8,287 nucleotides of DNA, taken from contig DURF01000123.1 in NCBI GenBank assembly GCA_012837395.1, forward strand, positions 1-8,287, in the 5' to 3' direction. The DNA is from Acholeplasma sp. GTDB taxonomy: Bacteria > Bacillota_I > Bacilli_A > Acholeplasmatales > Acholeplasmataceae. A program made the translations under genes and the position numbers. Below are positions 1-6,129 of the stretch, one piece after another. A model generated the notes under the pieces. It saw only the letters and a program-made list of their open reading frames with translations. It did no database searches and was not told the origin of the DNA. How positions within the stretch are numbered: the first letter of the stretch is position 1; every line of letters begins with the position of its first letter.

Positions 1-31
1 ATTTAAAATTAATATTTGTTACATCAATCAT
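1..31 (-). CDS. Start of a gene leaving the window; possible ABC-transporter ATPase N-terminus
   Basis: Reading leftwards, an ATG at 31-29 follows AAGAAGGG with a 5-base spacer (TTTAA), a good ribosome binding site. The ten codons left in the window give MIDVTNINFK. The gene starts 13 bases after the stop of the 152-residue gene, so it looks like the third member of that minus-strand operon. The peptide resembles the first strand of many ABC-transporter ATP-binding subunits (pattern MIxVxNLxFxY), but ten residues cannot prove a family. Existence as a gene is fairly likely; the function is only a hint. Confidence 0.45.
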   Translation of the reverse strand, partial: MIDVTNINFK

Positions 32-44
32 TTAAACCCTTCTT

Positions 45-503
45 TTAAAGACTTTTTATAAAATCTTCTAAACTATTAAAATTAATTACATAATAAGTAT
101 ACGTTAATTGAAAGTCAACAAACTCAACTTCACTTTCATTAATATATCTTTTTATTCGTTCTTCATTTGGATAAATTACCACAATTTTATATTTATTGTT
201 TTTAGCTAATCTCTCTTGGTTAATTAAAGTACTAGGATTACCATATATTTGCCAAGTAGTTTCATTATTAATTGAGAGTTCTTTTCTAGCTTGAACATAT
301 TGAAAATATAGTTCATAAGTTCTTTTTTTATAAAGAAAATAATACTTTTTATTTTCATAAAATGTTTTACCGTATTTATTTAACAAATCAATAGTTTTGT
401 TTTTAATTGTATTCTCACGATTATTTTCATAATACTTTATTATAAAACTTATTAATGTAATTAATATTACAGCTGCAATAATTATAATAATAAATTCTTT
501 CAT
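45..503 (-). CDS. Membrane-anchored protein of unknown function, 152 aa
   Basis: I do not recognise this family. Residues 4-22 are one strongly hydrophobic segment (a run of Ile, then AAVILITLISFII), which is a transmembrane anchor rather than a cleavable signal because no cleavage site follows. The remaining 130 residues are soluble, rich in Tyr, Lys and Asn, and alternate predicted helix (about 26-75) with strands (about 103-142, around KIVVIYP and EVEFVDF). No catalytic motif is evident. The ATG shares ATGA with the TGA stop of the upstream Nudix gene and has only a weak GAAAG upstream, so translation is probably coupled to the Nudix gene. Topology is uncertain: basic residues just after the segment suggest the soluble part is cytoplasmic. 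It is a real gene by length, codon composition and operon packing. Confidence 0.8.
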   Translation of the reverse strand: MKEFIIIIIAAVILITLISFIIKYYENNRENTIKNKTIDLLNKYGKTFYENKKYYFLYKKRTYELYFQYVQARKELSINNETTWQIYGNPSTLINQERLAKNNKYKIVVIYPNEERIKRYINESEVEFVDFQLTYTYYVINFNSLEDFIKSL

Positions 504-994
504 TCAATCATACTTTCATTTAATATTTCATTTTTAACACTTAATAATACTTTATCTTTAAAGATACATTTATGGTTATATTTATTACTGTCAAAGATAA
601 CATAATTAATAAAATAAGGTATATTATGGCATACGCCATAATTATCATAATTACTAATCCAGTTTATCTTCTTCCAATCAAGAATTCCTTCCTTAACTAC
701 TCTTGGTGTTTCGTAAATAAAATCATCACTTATTTCAACTAGGAATAAATGAAGACCGTTACCATTTTCATCATAGCTATTCCAAGTAACAATTCCTTTA
801 TCAACAATCTCTTTATCATTGACTTTAATGCCGGTTTCTTCATATATTTCGCGTTTAATTGCTGATAAACCACTCTCATTAACTTCTCTTTTGCCGCCAA
901 CACCATTCCAGGATCCCATCCAAGGTGATTTATTTCTATTTAGCATTAAAACTTCATCTTTTCTTTTTATAAACGCTAATGTATATTTATACAC
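500..994 (-). CDS. Nudix hydrolase, MutT/8-oxo-dGTPase-like, 164 aa
   Basis: The complete Nudix signature Gx5Ex7REUxEExGU lies at residues 34-56, from G34 of GGKREVNE through REIYEETGI. The metal-binding glutamates E49, E52 and E53 are intact, so an active Mg-dependent pyrophosphohydrolase is expected. The WNGVGGK lead-in and the GILDWKKINWI segment near residues 103-113 resemble MutT-type nucleotide-pool sanitisers that cleave oxidised dNTPs, but Nudix substrates cannot be assigned from the box alone. Residues 120-164 are a C-terminal extension beyond the smallest family members. The start is GTG at 994-992, supported by GGAGGG five bases upstream. The gene overlaps the 152-residue gene by ATGA and ends in TGA, one of the proofs that UGA is stop here. 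I see no clean promoter in the roughly 60 bases before the tRNA. Confidence 0.9.
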   Translation of the reverse strand: MYKYTLAFIKRKDEVLMLNRNKSPWMGSWNGVGGKREVNESGLSAIKREIYEETGIKVNDKEIVDKGIVTWNSYDENGNGLHLFLVEISDDFIYETPRVVKEGILDWKKINWISNYDNYGVCHNIPYFINYVIFDSNKYNHKCIFKDKVLLSVKNEILNESMIE

Positions 995-999
995 TTTAT

Positions 1000-1005
1000 C
1001 CCTCC
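1000..1005 (-). promoter_or_regulatory. Shine-Dalgarno site fixing the GTG start of the Nudix gene
   Basis: On the minus strand GGAGGG (1005-1000) lies five bases before GTG at 994-992. No ATG is close, so this site decides the non-ATG start. Confidence 0.8.
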
Positions 1006-1011
1006 AAAACC

Positions 1012-1040
1012 TTGATTTTTTAAAACTAGAAGAGTAAAAT
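1012..1040 (+). promoter_or_regulatory. Sigma-A-type promoter of tRNA-Lys
   Basis: A -35 box TTGATT (1012-1017) and a -10 box TAAAAT (1035-1040) are separated by exactly 17 bases. Predicted initiation near 1047 leaves about 8 bases of leader before the mature tRNA at 1055. The -35 box sits only a few bases from the Shine-Dalgarno of the opposing Nudix gene, so the promoter lies over that gene's 5' leader. Confidence 0.7.
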
Positions 1041-1054
1041 AATAATTACTATAT

Positions 1055-1130
1055 GCATCCTTAGCTCAGCTGGCAGAGCAACAGACTCTTAATCTGTGGG
1101 TCGTCGGTTCGATCCCGACAGGATGTACCA
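1055..1130 (+). tRNA. tRNA-Lys, anticodon CTT
   Basis: A full 76-base cloverleaf folds by eye. It has a 7-bp acceptor stem (GCATCCT with AGGATGT), T8-A9, a D stem GCTC/GAGC, and an anticodon stem ACAGA/TCTGT around the loop CTCTTAA. The variable loop is GGGTC, the T stem is GTCGG/CCGAC around TTCGATC, the discriminator is A73, and CCA is encoded. With T33 before it, the anticodon is CTT, which reads AAG (lysine). The first acceptor pair is G1-U72 rather than G-C. It is transcribed alone, opposite to its neighbours, from the promoter at 1012-1040, and stops at the hairpin at 1145-1168. In an AT-rich genome AAA is the main lysine codon, so a separate TTT tRNA-Lys is expected elsewhere. Confidence 0.96.
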
Positions 1131-1144
1131 TATGTTTATTATTT

Positions 1145-1168
1145 AAAAGAGCATTACTGCTCTTTTTT
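1145..1168 (+). terminator. Intrinsic terminator, shared by the tRNA and the opposing peptidase gene
   Basis: AAAAGAGCA (1145-1153) pairs with TGCTCTTTT (1158-1166) around the loop TTAC, followed by more T on the plus strand (TTTTTT in all). On the minus strand the same hairpin ends in only four T, so it should be weaker that way. The last codons and TAA stop (1156-1154) of the peptidase E-like gene lie inside the hairpin. Confidence 0.85.
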
Positions 1169-1834
1169 GTTTACACCTTTTTTATTATAATATTTTTTAG
1201 CTTGATTTAAAGTAATAATTTTACTATCTTTAACAATAACCATACCATCATCAGGTATTGTATAAATCGGTTTTAAGTATTTTTTCCGCATTTTACGCAT
1301 TGAACTTTTTTGTTTTCTTCTTCGATTATAATGAACTTCAATAAAAAATTCATTAATATAACCTAAACCTTTATGTTCACTAAACTTAAAATATTCATTG
1401 TCTGGCGATATATGATAATGCTCTAGTTGAATCATTGCTCCAGCTGATGAACCAATCACAATTCCTTTAAAAGCCTTTAAAGCCTCTAATAACTCTTTTT
1501 CCTTAATACGTTCATACATCAAATCAGGTGCGCCACCAGGTAAATATAAAATATCAGCATTATTAATTGAATCTAATGCTTCATCATGTTTAGTTTGATA
1601 ATAATATATCCAATTAACTTCACTAATATTAAACTCACTAAAGTTATCATTTATTTTAGTAAAGTATTCACTTCCAGTACCATAAGTTAAAAAATAGTCT
1701 TCTAGAGTTAGATTACCAAAAAACGAAAACCCAAGTACGACAACTTTCATATTGGGTTTTAATATTTTATTTAATTCGTCTTTTGACCAATCTTCAACTA
1801 AAGCACTCGAACGACTCATTAATATATTAATCAT
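1154..1834 (-). CDS. Peptidase E-like serine hydrolase (S51 / class I GATase-like), 226 aa
   Basis: The protein has the S51 fold pattern: a strand-turn ILYLPGGAPDL at 95-105, then the nucleophile elbow GIVIGSSAGAM at 124-134 with S130 as the likely nucleophile. A histidine follows at H168 in GLGYINEFFIEVHY. The acidic partner could be D195 or D196 in IPDDG, where peptidase E has Glu. The GxSAGA form and the length of 226 match peptidase E (which cleaves Asp-Xaa dipeptides in E. coli) and its uncharacterised Firmicutes relatives annotated as glutamine-amidotransferase-like; the exact substrate is unknown. A very basic stretch follows the histidine (RRRKQKSSMRKMRKK, 171-185). The protein is cytoplasmic, with no signal or membrane segment. 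The ATG comes four bases after the stop of the small upstream gene and has only a weak ribosome site, so coupled translation is likely. Confidence 0.82.
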   Translation of the reverse strand: MINILMSRSSALVEDWSKDELNKILKPNMKVVVLGFSFFGNLTLEDYFLTYGTGSEYFTKINDNFSEFNISEVNWIYYYQTKHDEALDSINNADILYLPGGAPDLMYERIKEKELLEALKAFKGIVIGSSAGAMIQLEHYHISPDNEYFKFSEHKGLGYINEFFIEVHYNRRRKQKSSMRKMRKKYLKPIYTIPDDGMVIVKDSKIITLNQAKKYYNKKGVNKKEQ

Positions 1835-1838
1835 TTTA

Positions 1839-2051
1839 TTATTTTTTCTTCACTAAAGGAACGATAACACCTTGATCTAATGCTTCAGGGAATGGATATG
1901 GTTCCTCACGCATTCTTTTAAATAGAACATAAATTAATCCTCTGTTTTGATCAATTCTTGTTACTACTCCTTCTTCTTTTTCATTTTCTACTTTAACTCT
2001 TTCGCCAATTAAATATGTTTCATTACTCCATGCCATATCAATCACATCCAA
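1839..2051 (-). CDS. Small beta-rich protein of unknown function, up to 70 aa
   Basis: This is a short ORF with the composition of a small SH3- or KOW-like barrel: GERVKVENEKEEGVVTRID then GLIYVLF, followed by REEPYPFPEALDQGVIVPL. The Gxx-V-x(n)-GVV-x-YV-F spacing is typical of such barrels, but I do not recognise a named family and propose no function. The start is uncertain. The longest reading begins at TTG (2051-2049); in-frame GTG (2045-2043) and ATG (2036-2034, giving MAWSNETY) follow. The only good ribosome site, AAGGAG at 2074-2069, is 17 bases from the TTG, with a hairpin between. It is the first gene after its own promoter and lies four bases before the peptidase E-like gene, so the two are co-expressed. 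Confidence 0.75.
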   Translation of the reverse strand: MDVIDMAWSNETYLIGERVKVENEKEEGVVTRIDQNRGLIYVLFKRMREEPYPFPEALDQGVIVPLVKKK

Positions 2052-2066
2052 GACAATAAATGTCTT
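2050..2066 (-). promoter_or_regulatory. Hairpin between the ribosome site and start of the small gene
   Basis: In the transcript AAGACA (2066-2061) can pair with UGUCUU (2055-2050) around UUUAU. It lies between AAGGAG (2074-2069) and all candidate starts. Folded, it would bring AAGGAG to an effective spacing of about six bases from the GTG at 2045. Six AU-rich pairs form only a weak stem. Confidence 0.4.
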
Positions 2067-2092
2067 AGCTCCTTCCTTTTATATCATTATTT

Positions 2093-2101
2093 ATTATATC
2101 A
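2093..2101 (-). promoter_or_regulatory. Extended -10 promoter for the small gene and peptidase pair
   Basis: The minus strand reads TGATATAAT, a perfect TGnTATAAT extended -10 (TATAAT at 2098-2093). No good -35 box lies 16-18 bases upstream, as is common for extended -10 promoters. The TG comes from the TGA stop of the 349-residue gene. Initiation near 2086 would give a leader carrying AAGGAG at 2074-2069. No terminator separates it from the upstream operon, so read-through is also possible. Confidence 0.65.
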
Positions 2102-3148
2102 TATTTTTAAATTTTTTTGATAGTTATTAAATATTGAACCTATTAAGTATATTTTATTACGATTTGTTTCATATTTTATTACATTTAATAACTTTAATAA
2201 CGGTTCATATTCTACATTATCAATTAAATAATGTAAATTATATCCGTAATAAGGACTATTAACATCATGCAAATCTTTTAAATAATCAAATAATTCAGTA
2301 TTTTCATTAAAAAACTCAAAAATATCATTTAATAGTTTAGGATATGTTATTTTTTTAGTTTTGATAGTTTTGTTTTCTAAACTATTACTAAATTCGATTA
2401 ATTTATTAATTTGAATATTTTCTAAATACTTTAATACTTCAAAAATGTCATTATCTCTAACTTGCCAGTCATTTAATATTTCAAGTAAATCAAGCCGCCA
2501 ACTAAATCTATCATTTGATGTATTACCAAAATGTTTATAATATTCTTGTCTAACATCATCTATTGTTTCTTTATTTAAATTATTAAACAACTCTAATATT
2601 AAATTACTTAAATTTGTCTTTTTAAATTTCTTAGCTACAAAACTTTCAAGTTTTTTAAAGATTAAGTTTTTCTCATTTAAATAACTATTCTTTAATTCAT
2701 CTAAATTAACATCATAAGAGTTAATTTGTACTTTACCATTTTTATTTTTAACATAAATTACATACTCAAACTTATCATAACTTAAATTATCAGTTTTAAT
2801 AACAGCATATCCTATACTATGTCTACCATATCTTCTATTAATTGGATGACCAACTACATCATTTCTAATGTATTTAAGTCTATTTAAAACATCATTTTGG
2901 TTAATATTAATATAACTTTTAGAATTAGTTATTTCTTGGGTGAAAGTGTAGAGTGAATCGATTGCGACAAAAAGACTTTGTAGCAATCCAAAGATGTTTA
3001 AAAAGATTGCGTCATTTTTAGTTTCTTCATTGTTATTATGATAATTTATTATTTTATCAACTCTTTTAATAGTTTGATATGAAAAGTCAAGTTTAACCTT
3101 TTTAAACTCATCTTTTTCTAACTTTATATAATTAGTTATTGTTTTCAT
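2099..3148 (-). CDS. HEPN-like protein, possible ribonuclease or RNA binder, 349 aa
   Basis: The family is not recognised by name, but residues 45-103 look like a HEPN four-helix core. A hydrophobic helix LNIFGLLQSLFVAIDSLY carries a conserved-type acidic residue (D64), and a second helix ends in LKYIRNDVVGHP, where R95 and H101 form the RX4-6H motif (R, five residues, H) with the usual polar N96 after the Arg. In active HEPN ribonucleases this pair is catalytic. Residues 110-150 look beta-rich (YAVIKT, EYVIYVKN, KVQINSYDV), and 150-349 are mostly helical with no motif I can name. The ATG at 3148 is preceded by AAAGGA with a seven-base spacer and lies 17 bases inside the end of the 998-residue gene, so the two are co-translated. 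The stop TGA is also part of a downstream promoter. HEPN assignment is moderate; nuclease activity is inference. Confidence 0.6.
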   Translation of the reverse strand: MKTITNYIKLEKDEFKKVKLDFSYQTIKRVDKIINYHNNNEETKNDAIFLNIFGLLQSLFVAIDSLYTFTQEITNSKSYININQNDVLNRLKYIRNDVVGHPINRRYGRHSIGYAVIKTDNLSYDKFEYVIYVKNKNGKVQINSYDVNLDELKNSYLNEKNLIFKKLESFVAKKFKKTNLSNLILELFNNLNKETIDDVRQEYYKHFGNTSNDRFSWRLDLLEILNDWQVRDNDIFEVLKYLENIQINKLIEFSNSLENKTIKTKKITYPKLLNDIFEFFNENTELFDYLKDLHDVNSPYYGYNLHYLIDNVEYEPLLKLLNVIKYETNRNKIYLIGSIFNNYQKNLKI

Positions 3149-6128
3149 TAATATTTCCTTTAATTTGATTCATAAGATCTTCTGCTGAAATTTTACGGTA
3201 AATTTCTCCTTCAATATAATTAATACCTATTTTTCTTAATTGTTCTCTTATTTCAGGTTTATTAACATCTCTAATTGTTAATGATAAGTTATTATCAATT
3301 AACATTTGATTTGTTATTTCTAAATAATTACGCCATTTACCATTACTTTGGTAATTTAAATGTAGCGATTTAAAATCAGCATTTAAAATTGTATCGATAT
3401 TTGTAGTCTCTAAAGTAATACCATAATTAATTAGTTTTTGAGCTTTTGCAATATCTTTTTGTTTAGTTAGTTTTATATCACATAATACTTTAATAAATTC
3501 AGCTGGTATTTTATATTTTTTAAGAGTCGCAGTAAAATGGTTTTCAAATTCGTTGCTTAAAAATGTTTCTGCTGAGATAGGTAAAATGATATTAATTAAA
3601 TAGTTGGTAACTTTATCTATTTCATGTAGGAAGCTCGCTACTAATTCTAAGTGATAATATTCTAAATCAATTAATTTATTACGTTTTTTAGCGATATTAA
3701 TTAAATATTTAGAATCAATTTTTAAATTAGGTAAATATATTTCACTTTCGTAATTAGCAACTCTGTTATGTTCTAAGTTAATTATTTGCTTAAATCTAAT
3801 ACTTAATTTTTTATTTTCAATTGCTTCATTTAAGTAATCAATTACTTCTTGTTCAAAAACATCTTCTTCATAGTATCTAAATGTGAAGTCAATGTAATCT
3901 TTTTTTAATAGTTTGGCCTTATTTAAAGCAATATCTAAATATCTATATATTTTATCTAAATTCTTTTCAGTTGTGACAACTGGATATCTTAATACGCCCG
4001 CATTTGCATTAAATGGCTCATATTTCAAGATATTAGAGTCTAAATGATTAATTACATTAAAGTAATTATTTAAGGTGTTGTTGACAGTTCTTACGTCGTT
4101 ATAATTTAAAACTAATAATAATTGATTGAAGTCATAACGATAAATTTCATTTTCGTTGAAATGCTTTTTGGTTGCTTGAGAAAATTCAATAAAAAACTTA
4201 TTTAGTCTTTCATTTCCATAAATATTTCTAATGGATTCATTAAGTTCAATTAAAACAAAAGTGGTTTTCTCATTAAAATATTTATTTGTATTTTCTTCAA
4301 AGCAGTTTTTATTTTTTAATCCAGTCTCTGAATCATAATTAGCTTTCATAGTTAATTTTTCTTCTGTTTCATAATTTTTAGTTGCATCAATGAAGTAACT
4401 AAAAATAGTTACTTCATCATTTAATTTAACTGCAAATAAATATTCGATAATAATTAAATCTTGAAAACTGTATTTAATAACATTTGTTTCATTAGGATAA
4501 CTAAATAATCTTTCAATTACTTTTTGATAGTTTTTAGCATCCTCTAATTCAACTTCTCTTAAGAATAGTTCAATATGAAGTTTATTATCAATATTAAATA
4601 ATTCCACTGCTTTATCGTTATATAAAGAACGACCAATTGTCATTCTTCGCATTGGCATAATTGGATTATTAATAATATTATCTAAATATTTTGATTCATT
4701 GTTTAAGCGTTTATTATCTATTTCATCTAAGAGTCTTAAATTAATTATTGTTGCAATTCCACTTAGTAATTCATAAATTAAACCTGGATCTTTAATAGCT
4801 TCATCTAAGTTAAAAGCTATTGCCGCGTCTTTATTAATATAGATACCATATAAATATTTTATTTCATCTTCGATTGGTTTTTGAGTTAAAATATTTTTAG
4901 TAGTTTTTAAGTACTCAGGAGTACCAAAAACAGCTTTTTCTGATTGTAACACTTCACTAATAATAGTATTTTCAATATAGAAATCAATTACCTTTTTATC
5001 ATATAAGCGACCTTTTTTGTAATGATATAAATTTGATTCAAAAAAGTTGTTTGCATAAATAACTACATCTTCAAAAGAAATTTTTTTATCAATTTCGATA
5101 AATAGTTTTCTTAAGTATTCTCTAAATGGTTCATTTAGTTTAATTGATTTTGAATAAACTAACCACTCTTTAATCCAACTAAAATATTCAATATACTTAG
5201 CATCTCTTAAAATTTGAGATGTTTTAATTTCTGTAACTTTAATTACTTCTTTAACTTGTTCTTTTGGTTTAGTTTTAACTTGTTTTTTGATTGTTTTTAA
5301 TTTATCTTGATAGAGGCCAATCGAAACTTGACTATTTTGTTCTTCATATAGTTTAATAATTTCATTATAAGCAAAAAGTTTAAAGTTTTCATCACTACTA
5401 TTATCAATAGCTTTTTCATATTCTGCTTCGATTGTATTTGCTTTTCTGTGTTTTTTAGTAATTCTAAGTGATGAAATATAATAAATAATTGTATATAAAT
5501 CATTAGCATTGTTTTCGATTAACTCTTCTGATTTTGTAATAACTAATTCATATTTTTCTTGTAAATATGTTAGTTTAATTAACTCATTAGAATATTTATT
5601 ATTAAGTGTTAATTCATATAGTTCATTTAATATTTCTTCACAGTTTTGATATTCTTTTTTATTAAAATAATATTTATATAGCTCTTCATTAACAAATAGT
5701 AATATGTCTTTTGGAATTATTTCTCTTTTCAAACTTAATAAGACATCTAAATAATCTTCATTTAATGCTTTTAATCTTTCAAGTTCATCAATTAACGATT
5801 TATATTGTTCCAATTGTGGTAGTAACTCTTTTCTTTTATCAATAAAGTTTAAAGATAAATCAAACTTCTTTAAACTTAAAGCAGCCTTAAAAAGATTATA
5901 GTAAATATCGGCACGATATTTAGTTGCTTTACGCTCTTCGATTGTTTTTAAGTATTTAGAGCCTTCTTTAATTGAAAGGTCAAAAAGTTCTAAATGATTA
6001 GCTATTTTAACATATGATAAAACAGCCCTTTCATATTCAAATTGTACTAAAGGCTTAGTTAAATAATCGGAAATAACGTTTAAACTTTCTGGTTCATTTT
6101 TTAATTTTAAAATATCGGCCAGTTCCAC
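3132..6128 (-). CDS. Signalling scaffold: helical repeats, GAF-like, PAS, degenerate GGDEF and EAL, 998 aa
   Basis: Residues 1-285 are helical TPR-like repeats, followed by a Lys-rich linker (280-300). Residues 330-470 look GAF-like. Residues 480-590 look PAS, ending FIDATKN then the usual run into GGDEF (ANYDSETGLKNK, compare AxxDxLTGLxNR). The GGDEF site is DFNQL at 666-670, and the first metal Asp region reads ELN (628-630). The EAL domain (757-990) has ESE at 794-796, P850 for the metal-binding Asn, LETTN (906-910) for LDDFG, LHLN (922-925) for the KxD motif and IRDVN (952-956) for AEGVE. Both domains should be catalytically dead, leaving sensing, binding or scaffolding roles. The protein is cytoplasmic with no membrane segment. 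The GTG start at 6128-6126 is supported by AAAAGGAG seven bases upstream, inside the end of the kinase gene. Confidence 0.88.
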   Translation of the reverse strand: MELADILKLKNEPESLNVISDYLTKPLVQFEYERAVLSYVKIANHLELFDLSIKEGSKYLKTIEERKATKYRADIYYNLFKAALSLKKFDLSLNFIDKRKELLPQLEQYKSLIDELERLKALNEDYLDVLLSLKREIIPKDILLFVNEELYKYYFNKKEYQNCEEILNELYELTLNNKYSNELIKLTYLQEKYELVITKSEELIENNANDLYTIIYYISSLRITKKHRKANTIEAEYEKAIDNSSDENFKLFAYNEIIKLYEEQNSQVSIGLYQDKLKTIKKQVKTKPKEQVKEVIKVTEIKTSQILRDAKYIEYFSWIKEWLVYSKSIKLNEPFREYLRKLFIEIDKKISFEDVVIYANNFFESNLYHYKKGRLYDKKVIDFYIENTIISEVLQSEKAVFGTPEYLKTTKNILTQKPIEDEIKYLYGIYINKDAAIAFNLDEAIKDPGLIYELLSGIATIINLRLLDEIDNKRLNNESKYLDNIINNPIMPMRRMTIGRSLYNDKAVELFNIDNKLHIELFLREVELEDAKNYQKVIERLFSYPNETNVIKYSFQDLIIIEYLFAVKLNDEVTIFSYFIDATKNYETEEKLTMKANYDSETGLKNKNCFEENTNKYFNEKTTFVLIELNESIRNIYGNERLNKFFIEFSQATKKHFNENEIYRYDFNQLLLVLNYNDVRTVNNTLNNYFNVINHLDSNILKYEPFNANAGVLRYPVVTTEKNLDKIYRYLDIALNKAKLLKKDYIDFTFRYYEEDVFEQEVIDYLNEAIENKKLSIRFKQIINLEHNRVANYESEIYLPNLKIDSKYLINIAKKRNKLIDLEYYHLELVASFLHEIDKVTNYLINIILPISAETFLSNEFENHFTATLKKYKIPAEFIKVLCDIKLTKQKDIAKAQKLINYGITLETTNIDTILNADFKSLHLNYQSNGKWRNYLEITNQMLIDNNLSLTIRDVNKPEIREQLRKIGINYIEGEIYRKISAEDLMNQIKGNINENNN
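4390..4417. repeat. Perfect 12-bp inverted repeat inside the scaffold gene
   Basis: ATGAAGTAACTA (4390-4401) and TAGTTACTTCAT (4406-4417) are exact inverted repeats around AAAA. On the coding strand the hairpin covers codons for DEVTIFSYFID at the end of the PAS domain, and two G-U pairs could extend it. No T-run follows, so it is not a standard terminator. Confidence 0.75.
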
Positions 6129-6129
6129 T

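Noticed and set aside
623..642. 8-bp inverted repeat around ATAC inside the Nudix gene
   Set aside because: Stems of this length are expected by chance in AT-rich DNA, and nothing around it suggests function.
819..1037. Plus-strand ORF of 72 codons
   Set aside because: It is antisense to the Nudix box, runs through the tRNA promoter, has no ribosome site and no family resemblance.
2099..3148. Classical HEPN-MNT toxin-antitoxin pair
   Set aside because: No neighbour has a minimal nucleotidyltransferase motif (GSx10DxD). The kinase has the HxDxxxxN and DFE motifs of a different fold.
5297..5509. Minus-strand ORF of 70 codons inside the scaffold gene
   Set aside because: It lies wholly inside the repeat region of the 998-residue gene in another frame, with low-complexity composition.
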